From: Mycolicibacterium rufum | GTDB lineage: Bacteria; Actinomycetota; Actinomycetes; Mycobacteriales; Mycobacteriaceae | DNA length: 64,000 nucleotides | Assembly: GCF_022374875.2 (NCBI RefSeq) | Contig: NZ_CP092427.2 | Span: forward strand, 1,178,001-1,242,000 | Reading direction: 5' to 3' | Part shown: positions 19,101-27,571 of the stretch, one piece after another | Position numbering within the stretch: position 1 is the stretch's first letter | How the letters are laid out: the number at the start of each line of letters is the position of its first letter | Position numbers and translations under genes: made by a program | The notes under the pieces: model-generated | Told to the model about the DNA's origin: nothing | Seen by the model: only the letters and a program-made list of their open reading frames with translations | The model's database searches: none

Positions 19101-19279
19101 GCGGCGAGCCGCATGGACCCGACCACGTCGGCGAACAGCACCGTGACGAGCTTGTGTTCGCCCGACGCCGGACCGGCGCGCACCGCGGATCCGCAGACGT
19201 CGCAGAACCGCGCTCGGGCCCGCAGGTCGTTGCCGCACGACCCGCAGGAGGCGATTGTCTGGACGTCCGGTTCGGTCAT
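16196..19279 (-). CDS. zinc-ribbon / class III cyclase-homology / AAA ATPase / TPR regulator
   Basis: A 1,027-residue signalling protein. Residues 12-29 hold a CxxC...CxxC zinc ribbon (C12, C15, C26, C29). A class III nucleotide cyclase domain spans about 43-222: metal aspartates D51 (FADVVGS) and D95 (FTGDGLMALFG) are present, but the purine-specifying lysine is Gln91, the aspartate-equivalent is Thr164, and the transition-state asparagine is Gly171, while Arg175 remains. It may therefore be a weak, altered-specificity or non-catalytic cyclase. An AAA/NB-ARC-like ATPase has Walker A GAPGVGKS at 265-272, and helical TPR-like repeats fill the C-terminus. The start is ATG at 19279. It is the first gene of a pair with the glycosyltransferase. 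Confidence 0.88.
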   Translation of the reverse strand: MTEPDVQTIASCGSCGNDLRARARFCDVCGSAVRAGPASGEHKLVTVLFADVVGSMRLAAALDAERLREIMNELFNRSAAVVQRYGGITSQFTGDGLMALFGAPLALEDHALRACIAALEIQSLVEALSEEITRRDGVALELRVGLNSGAVVVGEIGSGPGRYTAVGHAVGMAQRMEAAAPPGEVLCSMSTVDLVQRATRMGPVVEVRVKGATDPVLARALIGVEPGRMVLGRNEATMVGRDRELERLIALVQDGREANLVAVVGAPGVGKSRLVEEFCRRAGAAGAAVVLTGCDAHSMPVAFRALSRTLRAMFGIDGLSAHEARERITARLPMRSTDAQILFDAMGLTDASWPALHVGADGRRHRLAETMRRFVRRHREPVVVVVEDVHWIDAASEAVLAEFTADSDATSVVVVMTQRPEYHGVLRRRAGLSITLAPLNDSLTVDLARNLLGHTGPLPDLATRIAGVAGGNPYFVEEIVRDLVGRGVLVGGRGNYRLVGDAADLRVPATVQAVLAARIDRLEPATKEVLNAAAVIGTRFDTEALEVLAPGGLSAPLAELVATELIDQTEFTPRQRYCFRHPLVRTVAYESQMGAHRARAHRQLAGAIEARGNQDENAAVIATHLEAAGELVSACRWHLRAAAWLRMRDMSAARLQWESAVRAADQLPEGTADVVGLRITPRAMLVSTELFVGADPDNDERFRDLRTLSRGFDDQTPLALAMAGRIMAFIVNSSRVRDAMPLAAELAGIVDTLHHAAPADLEIIYTSLAFARWANCDFAATIEVIDRSLALDAEPPSVDRAVAFAVKGLCEVCLGDHAGGIAHLRTATDLARAMPPVIFSAIFLYWGILAGMGLHVADDLIDEGRTALARAQSFGDRFGIIAAQWTLGTLLMQTVGDCDGEAVGLLQRAEAGIGAYRLQHFAVAIIRSQLALCEARTGGRDDAIDGLRALVRLHEHDAPLVHYGCPAAALCELLLERGGPDDLQEVDEVIALWRRRSPGTAAMDRWTERILALKEHAPASGELAGQG

Positions 19280-19368
19280 CCCCCGTCTTCCCCGCCGCTA
19301 CCCGGTACCGATCATGATGGCGCGCCGAGTGGGCGGACGGGTCCGCAACGTCGAAATTGCCGCGGGGG

Positions 19369-20367
19369 TCAGAATCCGTCGTGCACGACCACCCGGGTTC
19401 GGCCGGTCACCCCGCCGCCGATGATCGTCTTCAGTACCTCGTCGACGCGGCGCACCGGGACATCGCGGGTGACACGCGCCAGATGCCGCGGCGCCAGGTC
19501 CGACTCGAGCCGCGCCCACACCTCGCGACGCCGGGCGATGGGCAGCAGCACCGAGTCGATCCCGGCCAGCGTCACGCCCCGCAGGATGAACGGCATGACT
19601 GTCGCCGGCAGCTCCGGCGATCCGGCCAGACCTGAGATGGCCGCCACGCCACCGTATTTCATCGTGCTCAGCGCGTAGGCCAGCGTCGTCCCGCCGACGC
19701 AGTCGACCACCGCCGCCCAGTGCGCCTTGCCCAGCGGTCGCATCTTCTCGTCCGGACCGGGCACCCGGTCGATCACCTCGGCGGCGCCGAGGTCACGCAG
19801 CAGATCGCGCGCCTCGGCCTTGCCGGTGGAGGCCACCACCTCGTAACCCAGCCCGGCCAGCAGGTCGACGCTGACACTGCCCACACCCCCGGTGGCACCG
19901 GTCACCAGCACGGGACCGTCACCCGGTTCGACGCCGTGCTGCCGCAGCGCCGCCACGCTCATGGCCGCGGTGAACCCGGCCGTGCCGATGGCCGCCGCGT
20001 CGGCGGTGCTCAGCGCGGTGAGCTTGACCAGGTAGTCGGCGGGGTACCGGGCGACCTGGGCATAGCCGCCGTGCCGACCGGTGCCGATGTCCTGCCCGTG
20101 CGCGATCACCGCGTCGCCGACGGCGAAGTCGGCGGAATCGCTCGAGACGACCGTGCCCGCCACGTCGATGCCGGGGATCAACGGATACGAGCGCGCCACG
20201 CCACCCTTCGGGGTGACCGCGAGGGCGTCCTTGTAGTTGACACCCGAGTACTCGACACGGATCTGCACATCGCCCTCCGGGAGGAACGACTCGTCCACCA
20301 CCTCGTGGCGCAGCACGATGCCACCCTCGCCGTCCTCGTGCGCCACCATCGCGTTGATCTCGGTCAT
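19369..20367 (-). CDS. NADPH-dependent acrylyl-CoA reductase/quinone oxidoreductase (AcuI/YhdH family)
   Basis: A 332-residue zinc-independent medium-chain dehydrogenase/reductase. The family pattern is clear: YSGVNYKDALAVTPKG near residue 45, PLIPGIDVAGTV, GTAGFTAAMSV, the NADPH-binding VTGATGGVGSVS and VDCVGGTTLAYALS. AcuI/YhdH enzymes reduce acrylyl-CoA to propionyl-CoA and detoxify reactive enones. The start is ATG at 20367 (MTEINAMVAHED); a GTG 9 bases upstream is possible. It is not FadB4, which occupies the site next to fadE23 in M. tuberculosis but belongs to another branch. The gene stands apart, with a terminator upstream from its neighbour. Confidence 0.88.
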   Translation of the reverse strand: MTEINAMVAHEDGEGGIVLRHEVVDESFLPEGDVQIRVEYSGVNYKDALAVTPKGGVARSYPLIPGIDVAGTVVSSDSADFAVGDAVIAHGQDIGTGRHGGYAQVARYPADYLVKLTALSTADAAAIGTAGFTAAMSVAALRQHGVEPGDGPVLVTGATGGVGSVSVDLLAGLGYEVVASTGKAEARDLLRDLGAAEVIDRVPGPDEKMRPLGKAHWAAVVDCVGGTTLAYALSTMKYGGVAAISGLAGSPELPATVMPFILRGVTLAGIDSVLLPIARRREVWARLESDLAPRHLARVTRDVPVRRVDEVLKTIIGGGVTGRTRVVVHDGF

Positions 20368-20399
20368 GACCGCCACAGTAGCCAGCGGGCCGGCGCACG

Positions 20400-20436
20400 A
20401 AAAAGCCCCCGGCCGCAGACGGCCGGGGGCTTTTTT
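20400..20436 (-). terminator. rho-independent terminator of the mycolyltransferase gene
   Basis: AAAAAGCCCCCGGCC at 20400-20414 pairs with GGCCGGGGGCTTTTT at 20421-20435 around a 6-base loop, a 15-bp stem flanked by A and T runs. On the minus strand it follows the mycolyltransferase stop by 20 bases and ends in a U run, a textbook intrinsic terminator. It also separates that gene from the AcuI-type reductase start at 20367. Confidence 0.9.
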
Positions 20437-20455
20437 CGAATGCAGAGTCGGGTGA

Positions 20456-21806
<1,351 letters not shown>

Positions 21807-22370
21807 ATGACGAAGGGCGCGGGCGGGTCTCGCAAGCTGTCCGTCGACGACTGGATCGAGGCCGGATACGCCCTGCTCGCCAACGGCGGTATCGAGGCGC
21901 TGAAGCTGGACCGGCTGTGCGGCCACCTCGAGGTCACCAAGGGCAGCTTCTACTGGCACTTCACCGACATGTCGGCGTTTCGCACCGCCCTGGCGCGCGC
22001 CTGGGCCGAGTTGCGCGACCGCGATCGCCGCGGGTTCGGCGAATTGTCCGGGCTCCCGCCGCGCGACCGGCTGGCCGCGATGATGGCCACCCTGCGCGGC
22101 GAGCGCCAGCGGGCCCTGGAACGGGCCATGCGGGAATGGGCGCGCACCGATCCCGCGGTGGCCGACAGCGTGCGCGCGGCCGACCAGCGGGTGCTGGCAG
22201 CGGTGCGCACCGCCTTCACCGACGCCGGCTTCGACCCGGACGAGGCGGAGATGCGGGCCAGCGCGACGTTCGCCGCGGGCATCGGTTTCCTGCACCTCTC
22301 GGAGGCGCCGGCCGGGCCCCAGCTGGCCCACCAGCAGGAACGGTTTCTCGACGTGATGCTCGGACGCTGA
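21807..22370 (+). CDS. TetR-family transcriptional regulator
   Basis: A 187-residue repressor-type protein. The N-terminal DNA-binding domain is recognisable from the helix-turn-helix segment LDRLCGHLEVTKGSFYWHFTD at about 34-54, with the canonical GSFYWHF recognition-helix end. The C-terminal helical domain would bind an acyl or aromatic effector. The start is ATG at 21807. It stands 39 bases upstream of the flavin monooxygenase gene, and a perfect dyad in that gap (22380-22397) is a strong candidate operator, so it probably controls the downstream catabolic genes and perhaps itself. Confidence 0.9.
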   Translation: MTKGAGGSRKLSVDDWIEAGYALLANGGIEALKLDRLCGHLEVTKGSFYWHFTDMSAFRTALARAWAELRDRDRRGFGELSGLPPRDRLAAMMATLRGERQRALERAMREWARTDPAVADSVRAADQRVLAAVRTAFTDAGFDPDEAEMRASATFAAGIGFLHLSEAPAGPQLAHQQERFLDVMLGR

Positions 22371-22379
22371 ACCAACCTT

Positions 22380-22397
22380 CCATACCAAAAGGTATGG
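22380..22397. promoter_or_regulatory. perfect dyad CCATACC-n4-GGTATGG, probable TetR operator
   Basis: CCATACC (22380-22386), AAAA, GGTATGG (22391-22397) is an 18-bp perfect palindrome. It starts 10 bases after the TetR stop and ends 13 bases before the ATG of the monooxygenase gene, overlapping where a -10 element or leaderless start would be. Size and spacing suit a TetR dimer. Binding by the adjacent regulator is inferred from position. Confidence 0.65.
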
Positions 22398-22409
22398 TAG
22401 CGTCGCGCC

Positions 22410-23564
22410 ATGCCGTCGACCATGACCGCCGGGGAATGCGTCACCGCCGAGTTCGTCACGCGGCTCTCCGATCGCGCCGCCGACGCCGAGCGGCAGCGCC
22501 GGCTGCTGCCCGACACCGTGGCCGAGGCCGCCGCGTCGGGATTTTTCGACCTGCTGGTGCCGACACGCTTCGGGGGCACGCAGGCCCCCTTCCCCGCCGT
22601 CCTCGACCCCGTCCGCCGGATGGCGCACGGGTGCGCCTCGAGCGCCTGGACGCTCGGGTTCTACGCCCTGCACAACTGGATGCTCGCGCTCTTCGACGAG
22701 CAGGCTCAGCAGGAGGCGTTTCAGACGCGCCCGTTCCTGGCGCCGGCGCCGCTGGCCCCGACCGGTCGGGGCGTCTCCTGCGACGGCGGGATCCGGCTCA
22801 CCGGACGCTGGTCGTGGGCCACCGGGGTGATGGACGGCAACTGGATCATCGTCGGGGCGCTGTGCGACACCGGCCCGATGTTGGCGCTGCTGCCGATCGA
22901 CACCGCCCGCATCGAGGATGTCTGGCACACCGACGGGATGCGCGCCACCGGGTCCAACGATGTGCTGATCGACGACGTGTTCGTGCCGACTCACCGGCTG
23001 GTGGCCGTGTCCGACATCTACCGCGGGGCAGCGCCCGGCGCGGCCGTCCATGACGGGCACACCTACCGCTGGCCCATGGTGCCCGCACTGGCGCTGCTCG
23101 CGGCCATGCCGGCGCTCGGTAGCGCCGAGCGGGCCGTCGAGATCTACACCGACCGGCTCGCCCAGCGATACCTCGCCTATGAGGGCGTCCTGCAGAAAGA
23201 CAAGCCCGTGGCGTCGATCCACCTCGGCGAGGCGTCCGTGCGGGTCCGCGCGTTGCGCGCCCTGCTGTCCGACACCGTGGAGCGCATCGAGGAGGCCGTC
23301 GCGGCCGGTGACCCGGTGAGCCGCGCGGTACGCGGTCAGGCCCGGCTGGCGGCGGCGCACATCGTCCACGAATCCCGCGCGGTGATCAGCGACCTTCAGG
23401 CGTCGTCGGGAGCGAGTGCCCACTTCCTGGACCATCCGCTGCAGCGCATCAAGCGCGACGTCGACGTCATCGCCGGGCACGTGGTGTTCGACTACGACAC
23501 CAGCCGCGAGCTTGCCGGGGCGCTCACCCTGGGCGTGCCGATCCCCCGCACCGCGATGGTGTGA
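22410..23564 (+). CDS. flavin-dependent monooxygenase / acyl-CoA dehydrogenase type 2-like
   Basis: A 384-residue protein of the acyl-CoA dehydrogenase fold. The layout fits the branch that includes HsaA-type flavin hydroxylases: an early SGFFDLLVPTRFGGTQAP, a SSAWTLGFYALHNWML segment instead of the classic dehydrogenase beta-domain motif, DVWHTDGMRATGSNDVLIDDVFVP, and a C-terminal helical bundle (HFLDHPLQRIKRDVDV). Such enzymes hydroxylate aromatic or phenolic substrates using reduced flavin from a separate reductase, which is not adjacent unless the next gene contributes. The start is ATG at 22410, with ATG at 22422 as an alternative. It is the first structural gene behind the proposed operator. 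Confidence 0.8.
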   Translation: MPSTMTAGECVTAEFVTRLSDRAADAERQRRLLPDTVAEAAASGFFDLLVPTRFGGTQAPFPAVLDPVRRMAHGCASSAWTLGFYALHNWMLALFDEQAQQEAFQTRPFLAPAPLAPTGRGVSCDGGIRLTGRWSWATGVMDGNWIIVGALCDTGPMLALLPIDTARIEDVWHTDGMRATGSNDVLIDDVFVPTHRLVAVSDIYRGAAPGAAVHDGHTYRWPMVPALALLAAMPALGSAERAVEIYTDRLAQRYLAYEGVLQKDKPVASIHLGEASVRVRALRALLSDTVERIEEAVAAGDPVSRAVRGQARLAAAHIVHESRAVISDLQASSGASAHFLDHPLQRIKRDVDVIAGHVVFDYDTSRELAGALTLGVPIPRTAMV

Positions 23565-23583
23565 GACAGACACGGAGGATCCG

Positions 23584-23973
23584 ATGGCCGAGACGCTGCG
23601 CGACACCGTCACCGTCTTCTTCCAGCGCACCATCGCGAACCCGGTGATGAGGCGCATGCCGTTCCAGACACTGCTGGAGACGACCGGACGCATCTCCGGC
23701 GCTGCGCGGCGAACCCCCGTGGGCGGCAGGCGGATCGGCGATCAGTTCTGGTTCGTGTCGGAATTCGGTGACCGGTCGCAGTATGTCCGCAACATCATGG
23801 CCGATCCCCGGGTGCGGGTGAGAACGGGCGGCCGGTGGCACCGCGGCACGGCGCATCTGCTGCCCGACGACGATCCCTGGGCGCGCATGCGGACGCTGCC
23901 CCGGTTCAACAACGTCGGGGTCCGGACGTTCGGCACCCGCCTGCTGACGATCCGGGTGGACCTGACCGACTGA
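23584..23973 (+). CDS. Ddn-like deazaflavin (F420)-dependent reductase family protein
   Basis: A 129-residue split-beta-barrel protein similar to mycobacterial Ddn/nitroreductase proteins. Visible are the polar GGRRIGDQFWFVSEFGDRSQYVRNI core, where the family binds F420 or flavin, and the DPRVRVRTGGRWHRGTAHLL strand pair. Members reduce quinones or nitroaromatics using F420H2; some bind FMN or heme instead. It begins at ATG 23584 with an excellent GGAGG site 7 bases upstream and follows the monooxygenase by 19 bases, so it may recycle a quinone product or the flavin for that enzyme (inference). Confidence 0.8.
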   Translation: MAETLRDTVTVFFQRTIANPVMRRMPFQTLLETTGRISGAARRTPVGGRRIGDQFWFVSEFGDRSQYVRNIMADPRVRVRTGGRWHRGTAHLLPDDDPWARMRTLPRFNNVGVRTFGTRLLTIRVDLTD

Positions 23974-24012
23974 GCATCTCTGCGGCACCGCCATTGACCG
24001 CCCGCCAACCTA

Positions 24013-24034
24013 AAAGTAATGTCAGTTTCACTTT
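24013..24034. promoter_or_regulatory. AAAGT-n12-ACTTT dyad upstream of the cupin dioxygenase gene
   Basis: AAAGT (24013-24017) and ACTTT (24030-24034) form a short inverted repeat in an unusually A/T-rich 78-base gap between the Ddn-like gene and the cupin gene. It ends 17 bases before the ATG, immediately upstream of the GGAGGAG ribosome site. It could be an operator for one of the two TetR proteins in the island. The arms are short, so chance is possible. Confidence 0.35.
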
Positions 24035-24051
24035 CAACGGAGGAGCACGGC

Positions 24052-25155
24052 ATGGAATCGTTCATCCATCTTCGAAAAGGCAAGTATCCGAAGCGTATTC
24101 ACGCTGATCTGGACGGACTCAAAGACGATGAACTCGGCCGCGGCGGATTCACCGGCCGCACCGCCAACCTGTACCGACGCCACGATCCCACCGCCTACCG
24201 GTCGGTGGGTCCGATGCGCCCGCTCGACGTGCTCGCCGGTGAGCTCAAGCCCAGCGACGCGGGAGACGCCTTCGGCGCACCGCTGGTGATGTTCTCCAAC
24301 GCCGACTGCCAGGTGCTGCTGTCGCGTCGTGCCCAGGAGATGCCGTTCTTCGTCCGCTACATCGACGGCGACCTGCTGTGCTTCGTGCACGAAGGCTCCG
24401 GGCTGATCGAGACCGAGTTCGGCCCGCTGCGCTACCGGCAGGGTGACTGGGTGTACCTGCCGAAGGCGTGCACCTGGCGCCACGTCCCGGACGGACCCTG
24501 CACGTGGCTGATGATCCAGGCCACCGACGAGTTCCGGGTGCCCCCGCCGGGACAACTGGGCCGACACTTCCCGTTCGACCCCTCGCAGGCCGTGATTCCC
24601 GACCCGGCCCCGTGCGACGACGACGGCCGCGACAGCTACGAGGTGCGCCTGATGCACGCCCCGATCGACGGGGTCGGGACGACGACGCTGTACTACGAGC
24701 ACCACCCGCTCGACGTCGAGGGCTGGCGAGGCGACAACTTCCCCTTCACCTTCAACATCGCCGACTACAACGTGGTGACCTCCGACAGCGTCCACCTGCC
24801 GCCGACCGTGCACCTGTTCATGCAGGCGACCGGCGTGTACGTGATGAACTTCCTGCCCAAGCCCGCCGAAGGGATCCCCGGCACCGAGCGCACCCCGTGG
24901 TACCACCGCAACGTGGATTTCGACGAGATCGCGTTCTTCCACGGTGGTTCCCTGTACGGCATCCCGATGTCGCCCGGCCTGATCTCCCATGCTCCCCAGG
25001 GCGTGCACCACGGCGCTCCCGAGAAGGCGCGGGAGCGCGCCCGCCGCAAGTTCGACGAGTACCGGTCGGTGGACTGGCAGGTGATCGCGGTCGACACCCG
25101 CAAGCGGCTGGTGCCGTCGGCAGAGGTGCTGGCCAACGACCTCGGGCAGCACTAG
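24052..25155 (+). CDS. homogentisate 1,2-dioxygenase-like cupin
   Basis: A 367-residue double-cupin protein of the homogentisate dioxygenase superfamily. An N-terminal cupin contains VHEGSGLIETEFGPLRYRQGDW and a C-terminal cupin contains WYHRNVDFDEIAFFHGGS and SHAPQGVHHG. The iron ligands of the known enzyme (His, Glu six residues later, His) are approximately reproduced by His285, Glu292 (or Asp291) and His313, with the acid one residue off the usual spacing. The true substrate may therefore differ from homogentisate. The usual partner genes, maleylacetoacetate isomerase and fumarylacetoacetase, are absent; an alpha/beta hydrolase follows instead. The start is ATG at 24052 with GGAGGAG upstream; an earlier ATG at 24019 lacks a ribosome site. 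Confidence 0.85.
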   Translation: MESFIHLRKGKYPKRIHADLDGLKDDELGRGGFTGRTANLYRRHDPTAYRSVGPMRPLDVLAGELKPSDAGDAFGAPLVMFSNADCQVLLSRRAQEMPFFVRYIDGDLLCFVHEGSGLIETEFGPLRYRQGDWVYLPKACTWRHVPDGPCTWLMIQATDEFRVPPPGQLGRHFPFDPSQAVIPDPAPCDDDGRDSYEVRLMHAPIDGVGTTTLYYEHHPLDVEGWRGDNFPFTFNIADYNVVTSDSVHLPPTVHLFMQATGVYVMNFLPKPAEGIPGTERTPWYHRNVDFDEIAFFHGGSLYGIPMSPGLISHAPQGVHHGAPEKARERARRKFDEYRSVDWQVIAVDTRKRLVPSAEVLANDLGQH

Positions 25156-26333
25156 TGCAGGCGCCCGTCAAGCACGAGTACGACCGCATCCCGTATCTGG
25201 TTGCGTATCAGAACAACTCAGCTGTGCGTGACGTCTACGGCGGCGTGGCCGAGCTGGTGGTGCTGGAGAGTTACCTGCTCAAGCCAGCGACGCCGTCGGA
25301 TACCGTGCTGGTGTTCATGCATCCGATCGGCGGAGGCGCCTACCTGCCGATGATCAACGCGCTGGCGCGCGCGGGGCATCACGTCATCTACTGCAACAGC
25401 AGGTTCCGCGGCACCGACTCCGCGCTGCTGATGGAGAAGGTCGTCGAAGATCTCGGCGAGTGCATCAAAGACGCCAAGAACCGGCTCGGCTACCGCAAGG
25501 TCGTGCTGGCCGGATGGAGCGGGGGTGGGTCGCTGTCGGCGTTCTACCAGCAGCAGGCGCAGCATCCGACGGTGACCTCCAGCCCATCCGGGGACGGACC
25601 CGATCTGACCGAGCTCGGGTTGATTCCGGCGGACGGCATCATGCTGCTGGCCGCGCACATCAGCAGGCACGGAACGATGACCGAGTGGCTGGACGCATCC
25701 ATCCTCGACGAGACCGACCCCACGCGCCGGGATCCCGAACTTGACCTCTACGACCCCGCCAACCCGAACCAGCCGCCGTACTCCGCCGAATTCCTGGAGC
25801 GCTACCGGCGCGAGCAGATCGCCCGCAACCGCCGGATCACCGCGTGGGTCAAGGAGAAGCTCGCCGGACTGCGGGCCGCCGGCCGCCCCGATGAGGAGTT
25901 CGCCTTCGTCGTGCACGGCACCATGGCAGACCCGCGCTGGCTCGATCCCACGGTCGATCCCAACGAACGCACCCCGGGGACCTGTTACCTGGGCGATCCT
26001 GCAGTGGTGAACATGAGCCCGGTGGGACTCGCGCGGTTCTGCACGCTGCGCAGCTGGCTGTCGCAGTGGAGTTACGACGACGCCCACGCCGACGCGGTGA
26101 CCTGCGGGCCCGACATCGCGGTGCCCGCGCTGGTGATCGGCAACCTCGCCGACGATGCCTGCACGCCCAGCCACACCCGCAGGATCTTCGAGGCGATCGG
26201 CCATCCGGACAAGGAGATGTACGAGATCCCCGGCGCCAACCACTACTACGCCGGGGCCGACCAGCGCGAGAAGTTGCGCGAGGCGGTCGGCATCGTCACC
26301 GATTGGCTGCACCGGCACGGGTTCTCGGCATGA
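25155..26333 (+). CDS. alpha/beta hydrolase, possible ring-cleavage product hydrolase
   Basis: A 392-residue serine hydrolase. The nucleophile elbow reads AGWSGGGSLSAF, an N-terminal segment has FMHPIGGGAYLPM for the oxyanion hole, and the C-terminal EIPGANHYYAG supplies the histidine; VIGNLADDACTP probably carries the acid. A long insertion between the nucleophile and the C-terminal strands forms a lid. It starts with GTG at 25155, overlapping the dioxygenase stop (TAGTG), which indicates tight co-expression. By context it may hydrolyse the ring-opened product of the cupin dioxygenase; specificity is inferred. Confidence 0.82.
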   Translation: MQAPVKHEYDRIPYLVAYQNNSAVRDVYGGVAELVVLESYLLKPATPSDTVLVFMHPIGGGAYLPMINALARAGHHVIYCNSRFRGTDSALLMEKVVEDLGECIKDAKNRLGYRKVVLAGWSGGGSLSAFYQQQAQHPTVTSSPSGDGPDLTELGLIPADGIMLLAAHISRHGTMTEWLDASILDETDPTRRDPELDLYDPANPNQPPYSAEFLERYRREQIARNRRITAWVKEKLAGLRAAGRPDEEFAFVVHGTMADPRWLDPTVDPNERTPGTCYLGDPAVVNMSPVGLARFCTLRSWLSQWSYDDAHADAVTCGPDIAVPALVIGNLADDACTPSHTRRIFEAIGHPDKEMYEIPGANHYYAGADQREKLREAVGIVTDWLHRHGFSA

Positions 26334-27571
26334 CGTTCGGCGGGCAGGAGCGAAGCGACCGGGGAATCGCCTGCACCGGGCCGCTGGACGGGGTGCGGGT
26401 CATCGAGGTCGGCACGCTGATCTCCGGTCCGTTCGCCGGCCGCCTCCTCGGCGACATGGGCGCCGAGGTCATCAAGATCGAGCCCCCCGGCGCGCCCGAT
26501 CCGTTGCGCACGTGGGGTCAGGCCGAGCTCGACGGCCACCACTTCTTCTGGACGGTGCACGCGCGCAACAAGAAAGCCGTCACGCTGAACCTGAGGGTGC
26601 CCGAGGGCCGCGATCTGTTCCTCGAACTCGTCGAGCGCAGCGACATCATCGTGGAGAACTTCCGCCCGGGCACCCTGGAGAAGTGGGGTCTGGGTTACGA
26701 CGTTCTGCGGCAACACCATCGAGGCATCATCCTGGTGCGGGTGTCGGGCTACGGCCAGACGGGCCCCGACGCCCACAAGGCCGGGTACGCCTCGGTCGCC
26801 GAGGCGGCCAGCGGGCTGCGGCACATGAACGGTTTCCCGGGCGGTCCTCCCCCGCGACTGGCGCTGTCCCTGGGCGACAGCCTGGCCGGGATGTTCGCCG
26901 CCCAGGGGGCGCTGGCCGCGCTCTACCGCCGCACGGCGACCGGTGACGGCCAGGTCGTCGACGCCGCGCTCACCGAATCCTGCCTGGCCGTTCAGGAATC
27001 GACGATCCCGGACTACGACGTCGGCGGTGTCGTGCGGGGTCCGTCCGGAACCCGGCTCGAGGGCATCGCCCCGTCGAACATCTACCCGACCGCCGACGGC
27101 AGCTGGGTGGTGATCGCCGCCAACCAGGACACGGTGTTCCGGCGGCTCTGCCAGGCGATGGGCCGCCCCGAGCTGGCCACCGACGAACGGTTCGCCGATC
27201 ACGGTGCCCGGGGCCGCAATCAGGACGAACTCGACGCCATCATCGGCGCGTGGGCGGCTGACCGGCAACCGTCCGACATCATCGCGACCCTGTCGGACGC
27301 CGGGGTGATCAGCGGGCCGATCAACACCGTCGCCGAGGTCGTCGAGGACCCGCAGCTGCAGGCCCGCGGCATGATCGCCGACCACTGGGACGACCGCATC
27401 GGTCGCACCGTCAAGGGGCCCGGGGTGGTGCCGGTACTCTCGCAGACCCCGGGCACGATCCGCAGCGCCGGACCGTCACGACCGGGTCAGCACAACGACG
27501 AGATCTACCGCGACCTGCTCGGTCACTCCGACGCCGAGCTCGACGCCTGGCGGGCGGAGGGAGTGCTGTGA
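26330..27571 (+). CDS. class III CoA-transferase (CaiB/BaiF family)
   Basis: A 413-residue formyl-CoA-transferase-type enzyme that moves CoA between carboxylic acids. The fold is marked by VIEVGTLISGPFAGRLLGDMGAEVIKIE near the start, VENFRPGTLEKWGLGYD, and the catalytic aspartate region LSLGDSLAGMFAAQGALAALY. It begins at ATG 26330 with a 4-base ATGA overlap with the hydrolase stop. Its product would be an acyl-CoA thioester made from the acid released upstream, passed on to the lyase-like enzyme encoded next (inference). Confidence 0.92.
   Translation: MTFGGQERSDRGIACTGPLDGVRVIEVGTLISGPFAGRLLGDMGAEVIKIEPPGAPDPLRTWGQAELDGHHFFWTVHARNKKAVTLNLRVPEGRDLFLELVERSDIIVENFRPGTLEKWGLGYDVLRQHHRGIILVRVSGYGQTGPDAHKAGYASVAEAASGLRHMNGFPGGPPPRLALSLGDSLAGMFAAQGALAALYRRTATGDGQVVDAALTESCLAVQESTIPDYDVGGVVRGPSGTRLEGIAPSNIYPTADGSWVVIAANQDTVFRRLCQAMGRPELATDERFADHGARGRNQDELDAIIGAWAADRQPSDIIATLSDAGVISGPINTVAEVVEDPQLQARGMIADHWDDRIGRTVKGPGVVPVLSQTPGTIRSAGPSRPGQHNDEIYRDLLGHSDAELDAWRAEGVL

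Noticed and set aside
19369..20367. FadB4 (Rv3141 ortholog)
   Set aside because: It lies in the corresponding region downstream of fadE23 but is on the opposite strand and belongs to the AcuI/YhdH branch rather than the FadB4 branch.
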